NCBI GenBank assembly: GCA_003576915.1
Contig: QEVF01000023.1
Span: 1-63,039, forward strand
Length of the DNA: 63,039 nt
Source: Planctomycetota bacterium
GTDB taxonomy: Bacteria; Planctomycetota; UBA8742; UBA2392
Reading direction: 5' to 3'
Positions 34,468 to 43,384 of this stretch are shown one piece after another (positions within the stretch are counted from its first letter, which is position 1; each line of letters begins with the position of its first letter). Below the pieces are notes generated by a model, which was not told where the DNA came from, searched no databases, and saw only the letters and a program-made list of their open reading frames with translations. A program made the translations under genes and the position numbers.

Positions 34468-35156
34468 GCGAACCCAAGGTCGTCAACCTGCCCGAAAAAG
34501 TCTTCGTGCCCGTCGTGCGCAAGCAGACCAAGCAGGGCGAAGTGGTCGAGGCCGTCAAGGCCGTCAACCCCGAAGGCAAGCAGATCCCCGTGGCCTTCAC
34601 CAAACCCGAATATCTGCGCCAGTTCGCCGATGCCACGGGCATGAGCAAGATGTCCGAGGTCAAATGCATGGAAATGCCCACCGCCGCCCTGCTCGACCAG
34701 CTCGCATCCCACCACGAGCCCGAGGTCTGCATTGACCCCATGCAGGAGAGCGAGGCTACCCTCTCCTACAAGAAGGAAGGCGCCGTGAGCCGACAGTACC
34801 TGCCCCACGGCGCGCTCATGGACGTCAAGCCGCCCAGCTTCAGCCTGCCCGAAAACCACCTGCAGGACCTGCGCCGCGTTGCGGAAGACTTGCCTACCGT
34901 CGAGGCCGTCTGGCTCATGGAAATGGCCATCCGCAACGAAGGCCAGGAGGGGGAGCCCGAAACACGCCCCCTGCTTGTCCTCAAGCAGAGCGTGCCCGAG
35001 GGCCACGAACTCTTCCAGGACGCCTTCATGGAAATGGGCGACCGCTGGTGCGAAACCCTGCCGCGCGGCATTGCCGTGGACATGCTGCCGGACCACGCCC
35101 TGCCCGTGGCGGGCAAACTGTCGGATCAGTTTCTCGTTTACCAGCGCAAGAAGTAG
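34464..35156 (+). CDS. SseB-like protein of unknown function
   Basis: The 230-residue soluble protein overlaps the NifU-hemerythrin gene by 4 bases (ATGA). Its layout resembles the SseB N- and C-terminal domains: FVPVVRKQTKQGEVVEAV, IPVAFTKPEYLRQF, CIDPMQESEATLSYKK, then VEAVWLMEMAIRNEG and LPRGIAVDMLPDH. SseB was named for enhanced serine sensitivity, but its biochemical role is unclear. No catalytic motif or export signal is visible. Coupling to the upstream gene suggests a shared stress function. Confidence 0.6.
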   Translation: MSEPKVVNLPEKVFVPVVRKQTKQGEVVEAVKAVNPEGKQIPVAFTKPEYLRQFADATGMSKMSEVKCMEMPTAALLDQLASHHEPEVCIDPMQESEATLSYKKEGAVSRQYLPHGALMDVKPPSFSLPENHLQDLRRVAEDLPTVEAVWLMEMAIRNEGQEGEPETRPLLVLKQSVPEGHELFQDAFMEMGDRWCETLPRGIAVDMLPDHALPVAGKLSDQFLVYQRKK

Positions 35157-35226
35157 CCGTTCGCGCCAAGGGCTCTGATGCGGATTCCCTGGGCCGCCCG
35201 TCGTGCCGCGGGCTCGAGCGCTGAAC

Positions 35227-35646
35227 ATGTTCAACCAGACTTGCGAGTATGCCGTTCGCGCGGCGATTGCCATTGCACGCCACGAGGCCGGTCAGTACGT
35301 GCTTGCCCGAGAACTCTCCCGCGAGCTGGACCTGCCGCATCAGTACCTTGCCAAGATCCTGCAGCAGTTGGCCAAGGCCAGGATTCTGGAGTCCTCGCGC
35401 GGCCGCCTTGGCGGCTTCCGCCTCGCCCGCGGGGCGGCAAAGACGCGCCTGCTGGACATCGTCGCGCCTTTTGAAGACCTGCGCCGCACCGACCAGTGCG
35501 TCATGGGGCAGAAAGTCTGCAGCGATGCCACAGCTTGCCCCATGCATGATTTCTGGGCCGCCGTACGCAAACGCTACCACGACGAGCTGGAGGGCAAAAC
35601 GCTGGCCGACTTCGTGAACTTCGAGAACAGCCGCCGGCCGGCCTGA
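35227..35646 (+). CDS. Rrf2-family transcription regulator (second copy)
   Basis: The 139-residue Rrf2 protein starts at ATG 35227 (MFNQTCEYAVRAAIAIARHE). It has the winged helix (LPHQYLAKILQQLAKARILE, RGRLGGFRLARG) and the cysteine set CVMGQKVCSDATACPMH with the same C-x6-C-x5-C spacing as the Rrf2 at 13459-13968. It lacks that protein's Cys-rich tail. An Fe-S cluster is expected. The two regulators bracket the nar-ACIII cluster and may recognise related operators. Confidence 0.9.
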   Translation: MFNQTCEYAVRAAIAIARHEAGQYVLARELSRELDLPHQYLAKILQQLAKARILESSRGRLGGFRLARGAAKTRLLDIVAPFEDLRRTDQCVMGQKVCSDATACPMHDFWAAVRKRYHDELEGKTLADFVNFENSRRPA

Positions 35647-35708
35647 GCGGTGCAGGAATTTTATTGCTTTTCTTGTTTTGCTGTTTTTATGATTTGCGCG
35701 GAGGCCCC

Positions 35709-36155
35709 ATGGAACCGCGCAACAGCTACTCCGCTCCTCGAGGCTACAGGCCGCCGCCGACCCCGGTCGTCGTTGAGCGCGCCCGGCCCAACGCCTACCT
35801 TGAATCCGCCGTGCTTTCCGCCCCTCGCGAGCAACTGCTGCTCATGCTTTTTGACGGCGCGCTGCGATTCATCGAGTCCGGCAAGGCCCGCCTTGAAGCG
35901 CGGCAGTACCTCGACGCCGAGAAGGGCTTCCTGAGCGCCCGCAACATCGTAACCGAGCTGATGCAGAGCCAGCAGCCCTCCATCGGCGAGGCCTACGGCC
36001 GCCTGATGGCGCTCTACCGCTTTGCCCTGGAACGCCTGGCGCGCGCCGGCCTCGAGAAAAGCGCAGCCCTGGCCGATGAAGCGGCCAAGGTGCTCTCCGA
36101 TCTGAGGGCTACCTGGGCCGAGGCCATTGCCGCGTCAAAGAACGCACCAATCTGA
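35709..36155 (+). CDS. fliS: Flagellar export chaperone FliS
   Basis: The 148-residue protein matches FliS, the cytoplasmic chaperone that caps flagellin before export. Family features are an N-terminal Tyr-rich start, the stretch NAYLESAVLSAPREQLLLML, then FDGALRFIESGKARL and the four-helix bundle ending LADLRATW-like (SDLRATWAEAI). No flagellin, fliD or other flagellar gene is near, so it is an orphan. ATG 35709 is chosen over an upstream frame reading a hydrophobic, non-conserved leader. Confidence 0.8.
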   Translation: MEPRNSYSAPRGYRPPPTPVVVERARPNAYLESAVLSAPREQLLLMLFDGALRFIESGKARLEARQYLDAEKGFLSARNIVTELMQSQQPSIGEAYGRLMALYRFALERLARAGLEKSAALADEAAKVLSDLRATWAEAIAASKNAPI

Positions 36156-36172
36156 AGTGCTATAAAACCCCT

Positions 36173-36715
36173 GTGCGCCTGTTCCTCGCCGTGGACATTC
36201 CTGAATACCAGCGTGCCGAGCTGGCCCGGCTCTGCCACGGCGTAGAGAACGCGCGCTGGACACCGCCCGCCCAGTTCCATTGCACGCTGCGATTCCTGGG
36301 CGAGGTCAAAGACAGCCGCCTGCCGGAGCTAAAAGCGGCCCTGGCGCTTCTGCGCCGGCCTGCGTTCACCTGCCGCGTCAGCGGGGTGGGCTGTTTTCCG
36401 CCTCTGCCGGAGGCGGGGCGCGGCGCTCGGGTGCTGTGGGCGGCGCTGCAGCCGCGCGGGGAGCTGGCCGCCCTGAAGCAGTCGCTGGACCGGGCCCTTG
36501 AGGCCTTTGGCCCCGACGAAGAGCGGGAATTCACGCCTCATATCACCCTGGCCCGGCTCAAGAACGCGGCGCCGCAAGCCGTAGCCGGCTGGCTTCAACG
36601 CCACGCCACCTTGAGCCTGCCGGAGTTTTCCCTGCGGGACATTGCGCTCTACGCCAGCGAACTCAAGCCTGAGGGCGCCCTGCATCAGGTGCTGGGCCGC
36701 TTTGGCGCAAGCTGA
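36173..36715 (+). CDS. thpR: RNA 2',3'-cyclic phosphodiesterase ThpR
   Basis: This 180-residue 2H phosphoesterase has both HxT motifs: HCTLRFLGEV near residue 36 and HITLARL near residue 123. It begins MRLFLAVDIP, as usual for ThpR/LigT. It opens 2',3'-cyclic phosphate ends on RNA. The start is GTG at 36173, 17 bases after fliS. It lies 59 bases before the first AAA+ gene. A link to the AAA+ trio, which may carry translation-factor-like domains, is possible but not shown. Confidence 0.9.
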   Translation: MRLFLAVDIPEYQRAELARLCHGVENARWTPPAQFHCTLRFLGEVKDSRLPELKAALALLRRPAFTCRVSGVGCFPPLPEAGRGARVLWAALQPRGELAALKQSLDRALEAFGPDEEREFTPHITLARLKNAAPQAVAGWLQRHATLSLPEFSLRDIALYASELKPEGALHQVLGRFGAS

Positions 36716-36774
36716 AGAAACGCGGCGCACTGCCGCGTGCACGGGGAGAGCCGCCAGCATAGAATCCCGCTCCC

Positions 36775-39700
36775 ATGGCGCTGATCAGCTTTCGTATTCC
36801 GGCCTTCATTCAAGACCTGGGCGGCGGCCTGCTCCTGGGCGAGGCCCTGCTCTTTCCTGAAATCACGCGTCTCTCCGACTCCCGCCCCCGCCTGACTTCG
36901 ACGCTGGGCGCCAACCTGAGGCGCATCCTCGAGCAGGAGCCGCTGCTGGACCTGCACCGGAGACGCCAGGCCGCCCGCGTCGAAGTTCGCACGGTCCCCG
37001 TTGAGATTGACGCGCCGCGCGAGCTCCCCCTCTGGTCCGGGCGCCTGTCCCTGCGATTTCACGCCCTGTGCTGGAGGCAGGGCGACGCCGAGGCGGCACG
37101 CGTTCCGGCCCTGAGCATCGAAGTGCTCGCCACGGGACAGAACCTCGAAACACTGCTGGCCTCCAACATCCGCGCGGCCCTTACACGCCGGGGCATGGCG
37201 CAATCTCTGCGCGAGCTGGCATTCACCCAGCGCGTGGAGTCCGTCACTCACGAGAACATCAGCGTCGTGCCCCAGTTGCGCACGCCGCGCGAGATCGCGC
37301 GGCATGACGAGGGCATGGCCGAGCCGCCCTCCGTGCTGGCAGAAGTGGGCACCGACCTCTGCAAAGTGCCGCCCCGCGAGGCATGGGAGCTGGATGAGAG
37401 CGTGGCGGCCCTGGCGCGGCTGATCGGCGGTGAGCACCCCTGCGGCGTGCTGCTGGTGGGACAGGCAGGTGTGGGCAAGACCGCGCTGTTCCATCAGCTT
37501 GTGCGCGAGCGCGCCCGCTTCGCACTGGGGGCCACGCCATTCTGGGAGACCTCGGGTTCGCGGCTGGTGGCGGGCATGAGCGGCTACGGAATGTGGCAGC
37601 AGCGCTGCGACCACCTGCGCCGCGAGGCGGCCAAGGCGCGCGCCGTGGTCCACCTGGGCTCCCTTGCCGAGTTGATGGACGTGGGCAAGGCCGAGGGTAT
37701 GGAGCAGGGCGTGGCGGGGTTCCTGCGGCCCTTTATCGCGCGCGGCGAGTTGCTCGCCGTGGTGGAGGCCACGCCCGAGCAGGCGGCCCTGATCGAGCGC
37801 ATCGACCCCGCCCTGCTTAACGCCTTCACGCGCCTCTTGGTGGAAGAGCCGTCGCCGCAGCGCGCTCGGGCGATTCTGCGGCGAGAGGCGGATTTCCTGG
37901 CGCGCCCTGCCCCTCCCCCGGCGCGGCGCAAACGCATCCATGATGCCCCCGAGCCCTGCTCGCTGTCCGACGATGGCCTCGACAAACTCGAACGCCTGCA
38001 CCGTCGCTTTGCCTCCTATTCTGCCTGGCCGGGCCGGCCCCTGCGCTTTCTGCGCAACCTGCTGCGCGACGGAACTCCGGGCAGCACGCTAACCGCGCGC
38101 GATGTGACACTGGCCTTTGCGCGTGAGTCGGGCCTGCCCCTTTCGATGCTCGATGAGGACGCCGAACTCAAACTCGAGGAAGCGCAGCAGTTCTTCAACG
38201 AACGCGTGCTGGCCCAGGACCGCGCCGTGGAACTTGTGGTTGATCTGCTGGCCACCTTCAAGGCGGGCCTCGCGCGCCCCGGCCGGCCCCTGGCCAGCCT
38301 GCTCTTCATCGGCCCCACGGGCGTGGGCAAGACGGAGCTGGCCCGCAGCCTGGCCGAGTATCTGTTCTCCGACCGCGCCCGCCTTACGCGCTTTGACATG
38401 AGCGAATACGCCGACCCAGCCTCGGTGCAGCGCCTGATCTCGGGAAGCGGCGGCGAGGGCCTGCTCACGGCGCGCGTGCGCGAGCAGCCCTTTGCCGTGA
38501 TCCTGTTCGATGAGTTCGAGAAGGCCGATTCCAGCTTCTTTGACCTGCTGCTGCAGGTGCTGGGCGAAGGCCGCCTCACCGACGCCCAAGGCCGTATCGC
38601 CGACTTCACGACCAGCGTGATCATCATGACAAGCAATCTCGGCGCCCAGGGCTTCATGCAGGGCAACCTCGGCTTTGGCGCGCGCCGCAAGAAGGCCGAA
38701 GCCCACTTCACCGCCGAGGTCAGGAACTTCCTGCGGCCTGAACTGCTCAACCGCCTCGACCGCATCGTGCCCTTCATGCCCCTGAGCGCCAAAGACATCG
38801 AGCGTGTGGCGGCCCGCGAGCTGGAACTGGCCCGGCGCCGCGCCGCCGCTTCAGGGCGCCTGGAGCTCCATGCGGGACCGGGCGTGGCGGAGGTGCTGGC
38901 AAGGCTTGGCTGGCAGGAAAAATACGGGGCGCGGCCGCTCAAACGCGCCATGGAGCGACATCTGCTCGTACCCCTGGCGGTTGCCGTCAATGAGTCGTCG
39001 GCGCCGGGACCCCTGCACGTCGAAGTCAGCGCCCGGGGCGATGGCCTGGGCCTGGAGATACGCGCGGCCCGGCGCGAGCGCGGCAAGCGGGCCGACCCCG
39101 CCCAGGCCGCGCTGACACAGGCCTCCTTGGAGCTGCGCCGCAGCGCGCAGCAGTTGCTCAAGAGCCCCGTGGTGCGGGACTTGACCGGTGAAATCTACAA
39201 CCTTGAAAGGGCTGCCCGGCAGGCCCAGCGGCGACGGCGCAAGGGCGGCCTGACGGCGGAGGAAGCCGTGAACCTCAAGCGCCTGCCGCGCTGCAAGGAA
39301 GCCCTGGGCCGGGTGGACTCCCTGCAGGAGGATGCGCGCCGTCTGGAGGACCGGGCGCTGCTGGCGAGCTTTGGGCGGCCCGGCGGAAGCCTTGACGACG
39401 CCCTGATGCGCCTGCGCCAGGACTTTGACCGCGCCCTGCTGGGCCTCTATCACCTGCGCTTTGAGCAGGTGGAATACGGCTGCCTGGCCCTCCACGGCGA
39501 GCGCCCTGCCCTGGCGGCGCTCGCCCAGTGCTATCTCGGGGCCCTGCGCGAGCGCGGCTTCGAAGTCACGCTGTATCGCTACGCCCGGGAGCTCTCACGG
39601 CAGGAGCTCAAGCGCCTGGAGTTCGACGCCAGCCACAACGCCCAGGCGCAGCGCGCGCGGACGGAATACCACCGGCGCGTGCAGTTGGGCGCGGCTCTGT

Positions 39701-40098
39701 GCCTGCCCGTGCTCGACGAGGACCGCTTCTTTGCAGAAGCGCCCGAAGGCCTGCCCGCCATGGCCCTGGAGGTGCTGGGTGAAAACGCGCTGCCCCTGAT
39801 TGAGCTTGAGAAGGGCAAACATCTGCTGCTGCTGGAGCAGGGAGACCGGCCCCTGGCCTGCCACGTCGATGTGATCGAGGTTTCGCCCATGGATTATCTG
39901 CTGCCGCGGGGTGAGGCGCTCGAAAAGCTGCTGGCGCAGGACGACATCCGGCGCAAGTACGACCTGCCTCTGCGCAAGCTGCTGGACCTGCGCCTGGGGC
40001 GGATCTGGGCCTGGCCTGGCCGGGACATGCACGTGGCCCTGGGCCAGGCGCTGACCGAGAGTTTCTCGCACACCCTGAAAGCGCAGGTGGCGTCTTGA
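36775..40098 (+). CDS. Clp/HSP100-like double AAA+ protein 1 with release-factor-like C terminus
   Basis: This is a 1,107-residue protein. Residues 1-200 are an N-terminal domain shared with the next two proteins and unlike Clp-N. AAA ring 1 (about 205-375) has Walker A GQAGVGKT (229-236) and a pore-loop region AGMSGYGMWQQR, but its Walker B is lost (VVHLGSLAEL). No ClpB middle domain is present. AAA ring 2 (about 460-760) has intact GPTGVGKT (513-520), ILFDE (576-580), TSN sensor 1, LGF (632-634) at the ClpP-loop position, the arginine in LLNRLD and sensor 2 GARPLKR. The GYVG pore loop is missing. Residues 780-1107 resemble release factor 2 without its GGQ domain. It is the first gene of a three-gene operon. 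Confidence 0.85.
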   Translation: MALISFRIPAFIQDLGGGLLLGEALLFPEITRLSDSRPRLTSTLGANLRRILEQEPLLDLHRRRQAARVEVRTVPVEIDAPRELPLWSGRLSLRFHALCWRQGDAEAARVPALSIEVLATGQNLETLLASNIRAALTRRGMAQSLRELAFTQRVESVTHENISVVPQLRTPREIARHDEGMAEPPSVLAEVGTDLCKVPPREAWELDESVAALARLIGGEHPCGVLLVGQAGVGKTALFHQLVRERARFALGATPFWETSGSRLVAGMSGYGMWQQRCDHLRREAAKARAVVHLGSLAELMDVGKAEGMEQGVAGFLRPFIARGELLAVVEATPEQAALIERIDPALLNAFTRLLVEEPSPQRARAILRREADFLARPAPPPARRKRIHDAPEPCSLSDDGLDKLERLHRRFASYSAWPGRPLRFLRNLLRDGTPGSTLTARDVTLAFARESGLPLSMLDEDAELKLEEAQQFFNERVLAQDRAVELVVDLLATFKAGLARPGRPLASLLFIGPTGVGKTELARSLAEYLFSDRARLTRFDMSEYADPASVQRLISGSGGEGLLTARVREQPFAVILFDEFEKADSSFFDLLLQVLGEGRLTDAQGRIADFTTSVIIMTSNLGAQGFMQGNLGFGARRKKAEAHFTAEVRNFLRPELLNRLDRIVPFMPLSAKDIERVAARELELARRRAAASGRLELHAGPGVAEVLARLGWQEKYGARPLKRAMERHLLVPLAVAVNESSAPGPLHVEVSARGDGLGLEIRAARRERGKRADPAQAALTQASLELRRSAQQLLKSPVVRDLTGEIYNLERAARQAQRRRRKGGLTAEEAVNLKRLPRCKEALGRVDSLQEDARRLEDRALLASFGRPGGSLDDALMRLRQDFDRALLGLYHLRFEQVEYGCLALHGERPALAALAQCYLGALRERGFEVTLYRYARELSRQELKRLEFDASHNAQAQRARTEYHRRVQLGAALCLPVLDEDRFFAEAPEGLPAMALEVLGENALPLIELEKGKHLLLLEQGDRPLACHVDVIEVSPMDYLLPRGEALEKLLAQDDIRRKYDLPLRKLLDLRLGRIWAWPGRDMHVALGQALTESFSHTLKAQVAS

Positions 40099-43000
40099 AG
40101 CTCGATCTGCCGGTGTATTGCGAGAAGCAGCCAGGCGAGGGCGGAGCGCCCGCCACCTATGTCGTGCGACCCCTGTTCTTCCTGGAGCCCGAACAGAGAC
40201 GCGACGACCTGCCCCGCGCCATGACAGCCCTGGCAGCGAGGCTGCGCGACCTGGCGCTTGAGTATTCGCGGGGACAGTGGCACGAACAACTGGCCGAACT
40301 GGCCTTTGCGCCTCCGCTCTCTGAAAGCCGCGTCGAGGTCAGCCTGGAGTACCGCAAGCGCTCGCGCAAGCTCACGTTCCTGCTGGTGAGCTTCAACCTG
40401 GGCGAGCACAGGCTGTGCATGACGCCCAAGCTTCCCGAACTCTTCTTTGCCGTGGCCCGCGGTGAGACCGCCGAGCAGCGGGCCTCCGAGGTGCTGGCGC
40501 GCTACTTCCGCAACCTCGAGCGCGACAGCGACGACAGCCCCGACCCCGCCGAGTTTGCCCTTACCGGCCAGGCCTGGCTGTCCAGCCTGGAGCTGCGCGT
40601 GGACACGGACCTGCTGTTCAAGCCGCCCGAGCAGCAAAAGCAGGCCGCGCGCGGCGAGTTCCAGGTCAAGGGCGGGCTGGAGGAGCTTCAGCGCGTGGGG
40701 CGCTGCCTCGATGCCCTCTACCCCGACGAGATAGGCCGCGCCGTGCAGCGCGAGCCCGAGGTCAGCGAGCTGGCGCGGGCCCTGGACGGCGAGGAGCACC
40801 GGCCCGTGCTGCTGGTGGGGGCGCCGGGCAGCGGCAAGACGGCCATCGTGCATGAGTACGTGGCGCGAAGCTGTGAGGCGCGCCGGCTGGGCCGGGTGTC
40901 GCAGTTCGGCGTGTGGCTGCTGAATCCCCAGCGCCTGATTTCGGGCATGAGCGTGGTGGGCCAGTGGGAGAACCGCCTGCATGCCATCTTGACCGCCGCC
41001 CGCGAGCGCAAGCTGGTGCTTTACTTCGACGACCTCGTGGGACTGTTCAAGGCAGGCCAGACCAGCCAGTCAAGGCTCAGCGTGGCCCATGTGCTCAAGC
41101 CTTTCATGGAACGGAGGGAGTTCCGCGTTGTGGGCGAGATCACGCCCGAACAACTGCGCGTGCTCCGGGAGCTTGACCGCAGCTTTGCGGACCTGTTCCA
41201 CGTCCTGCATGTCCGGGAACCCCACGAAGAAGGCAACCTCACCATTCTCATCGAAGTCATGCGCCGGCTGGAGGCCCGCCACGGCTGCCGCTTCGATGCC
41301 ACGGTCATCCCGGCCGTCGTCGAGTTGCAGGCGCGCTACTTGAGGGACCGCAGCTTTCCCGGAAAGGCGGCCGGCTTTCTGCGACAGCTCGCCCAGCGCC
41401 ACCGCGCCGCCGACATCGGCCGCGGGCAGGTGCTGGACGAGTTCAAGTCCGTCAGCGGCCTGAGCGTCGAATTCCTCGACGAGCGCGTCAAACTCTCGCG
41501 CGACGGCGTATTCCGCGCCCTGCAGGAGGAAGTGGCCGGGCAGGACCGAGCCCTGGCCCTGCTGGCCGACACCGTGGCGCTGGCCAAGGCGCGCCTCAAC
41601 GATCCCGGCCGCCCCCTGGGCTCCTTCCTGTTTCTCGGACCCACGGGCGTGGGCAAAACCCAGACCGCCAAGGCCATTGCGCGCTATCTGTTCGGAGATG
41701 CCGGCCGCCTCCTGCGCTTTGACATGAACGAATTCACCAGCCCCTACGCCGTTTCGCGGCTGGCGGGAACCTTCCATGAGCCCGAGGGGCTCCTGACTTC
41801 GGCCGTCCGGCGCCAGCCCTTTGGCGTCATCCTGTTCGATGAAATCGAGAAGTGCCACCACGACGCCTACGACGTTCTGCTGCAGGTGCTGGGCGAAGCC
41901 CGCCTGACTGACGGTCTGGGCCGCACGGCGGACTTCGCCAACTGCCTGATCATCCTGACCAGCAACCTGGGCGTGCGCGAAGCCGGCGGCGGCCTCGGCT
42001 TCTCCGGCCACGAGGACAAGGGCGCACCCGCCTACATCAAGGCCGCTGAGCGCTTCTTCCGGCCTGAGTTCTTCAACCGCCTCGACCACGTCGTCCCCTT
42101 CGGCCGCCTGCCCCGGCGTGAAACACGGCGCATCGTGCGGCAGCTTCTCAACGCGCTCGTCGCGCGCGAAGGCCTGGGGCGGCGCAAGTGCGTGCTGCGC
42201 GTGCCTCCCCCGGCCCTGGACCGTGTCGCCCGCCAGGGATATCACCCCGCTCTGGGCGCCCGAGCCCTCAAGCGCGCCCTCGAGCGCGAGATCACCCAGC
42301 CCCTGGCCCGCGCCGTGGCGCGCCTCAAGGGCCACGCCCCCACCCTTCTGACACTGGCGCCCGGCCAAGACAGCCTGCAGGTGCTGGAGCGCCCCCTCAT
42401 GAATGCCGCGCCCGCAGAGGGAAGCCTGGCGGCCCTGGGAGAACCTGACGCAGGCGAGGCCGAAGAACTCGTGGACGAAGCCCTGGAGCAGGCGCGTCTG
42501 GCCATGGAAAGGCTTCGCCCGCGCGAGGCGATCTCCGGGGCGCGCATCGAGCAGTCCCACCGCGCCTACTTCGCCATCAAGGCTCAGGCCGAGAAACTCC
42601 GGAAGCTGGCCGAGCGTCTTGGCCGTCGTTCCCGCGACGGGGGCTCGCGCGGCAGCCGTCCCGCCCGCGGCGCGCGGCACACACGGCGCCATCGCGAGCG
42701 CATGGAGTATGCCGGCCAGCGGGCCTGGCGCGACTTCTGCAGTATCGAAGACGTGCGCGAGGTCCTGGCCCAGTCCCGCGAGGATGGCCACGACGGCGAC
42801 AGCCAGGCCGACGGCGCCCTTCGAAACCTGCTGGGCGAGACGGCCCTGCTCCAGTTGCTCCTGCGGTCCGCGCCCCGCCAGGACAGCCGCCTGGTGCTGC
42901 TTTTCGAATCTCTCAATGCCGCCCTGCCCCCGCAGTCCGCGCGTCTGGCGGCCCAGGAAGCCGAAGTGCTGCGCGAGGCCTTCGAACTGACGGTCCGCGA

Positions 43001-43382
43001 ACTGGAAGTCCGGGGCTCTCCATACACCAAGGCGCTGCTCGTCGAGGGAAGCCTGGCGCGCGATGTGGCTCCGCTGGAGGCCGGGACTCACCTCTTTATC
43101 GTCGATGGCGAGCTGGCACCCGTCGCTGTGACGGCCCTGCCGCTCAAGCCGCGCCAGAAGCCCGAGGCCGCCCTCAAGCGGCTGCGCCTGGCCCGCAGGC
43201 ATTGGTGGTCGCAGGGCGGGGAAGAACCCTTTGCGCCCGGACCGGTGCTTCGGGTAATTCACCAGGGCGGCCAGACGCTGGACCTGCGCTCGGGCAATGT
43301 CACACGCAGCGAGGCCGGTGTGGGGGCCCGCCGCAGTTACCTGTTGTCCGCCCTGCCCCTGGGCCACGGAGAGGAGGAGTAA
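40095..43382 (+). CDS. Clp/HSP100-like double AAA+ protein 2 with release-factor-like C terminus
   Basis: The 1,095-residue paralogue of the preceding protein starts with TTG overlapping its stop (TTGA), with AGGTGG upstream. Residues 1-175 match the trio's N-terminal domain. Ring 1 has Walker A GAPGSGKT (242-249) and a near-normal Walker B LVLYFDD with Asp for the catalytic Glu; its pore loop reads SVVG, lacking the aromatic residue. Ring 2 has GPTGVGKT (515-522), ILFDE (579-583), LTSN, LGF (634-636), FFNRLD and GARALKR (721-727), and again no GYVG. After a basic, Arg-rich linker (840-870), residues 900-1075 look like remnants of a release-factor domain (VEGSLARDVAPLEAGTHLF, then TLDLRSGNVTR). 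Confidence 0.85.
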   Translation: MKLDLPVYCEKQPGEGGAPATYVVRPLFFLEPEQRRDDLPRAMTALAARLRDLALEYSRGQWHEQLAELAFAPPLSESRVEVSLEYRKRSRKLTFLLVSFNLGEHRLCMTPKLPELFFAVARGETAEQRASEVLARYFRNLERDSDDSPDPAEFALTGQAWLSSLELRVDTDLLFKPPEQQKQAARGEFQVKGGLEELQRVGRCLDALYPDEIGRAVQREPEVSELARALDGEEHRPVLLVGAPGSGKTAIVHEYVARSCEARRLGRVSQFGVWLLNPQRLISGMSVVGQWENRLHAILTAARERKLVLYFDDLVGLFKAGQTSQSRLSVAHVLKPFMERREFRVVGEITPEQLRVLRELDRSFADLFHVLHVREPHEEGNLTILIEVMRRLEARHGCRFDATVIPAVVELQARYLRDRSFPGKAAGFLRQLAQRHRAADIGRGQVLDEFKSVSGLSVEFLDERVKLSRDGVFRALQEEVAGQDRALALLADTVALAKARLNDPGRPLGSFLFLGPTGVGKTQTAKAIARYLFGDAGRLLRFDMNEFTSPYAVSRLAGTFHEPEGLLTSAVRRQPFGVILFDEIEKCHHDAYDVLLQVLGEARLTDGLGRTADFANCLIILTSNLGVREAGGGLGFSGHEDKGAPAYIKAAERFFRPEFFNRLDHVVPFGRLPRRETRRIVRQLLNALVAREGLGRRKCVLRVPPPALDRVARQGYHPALGARALKRALEREITQPLARAVARLKGHAPTLLTLAPGQDSLQVLERPLMNAAPAEGSLAALGEPDAGEAEELVDEALEQARLAMERLRPREAISGARIEQSHRAYFAIKAQAEKLRKLAERLGRRSRDGGSRGSRPARGARHTRRHRERMEYAGQRAWRDFCSIEDVREVLAQSREDGHDGDSQADGALRNLLGETALLQLLLRSAPRQDSRLVLLFESLNAALPPQSARLAAQEAEVLREAFELTVRELEVRGSPYTKALLVEGSLARDVAPLEAGTHLFIVDGELAPVAVTALPLKPRQKPEAALKRLRLARRHWWSQGGEEPFAPGPVLRVIHQGGQTLDLRSGNVTRSEAGVGARRSYLLSALPLGHGEEE

Positions 43383-43384
43383 GC

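Noticed and set aside
43260..43290. GGQ tripeptide in AAA+ protein 2 (HQGGQTLDL)
   Set aside because: It lies next to the segment matching the RF2 KDLRTG end region, not in the RF2 GGQ loop, and lacks the flanking ASGAGGQHVN pattern. It is most likely a coincidence, so no peptidyl-tRNA hydrolysis is proposed.
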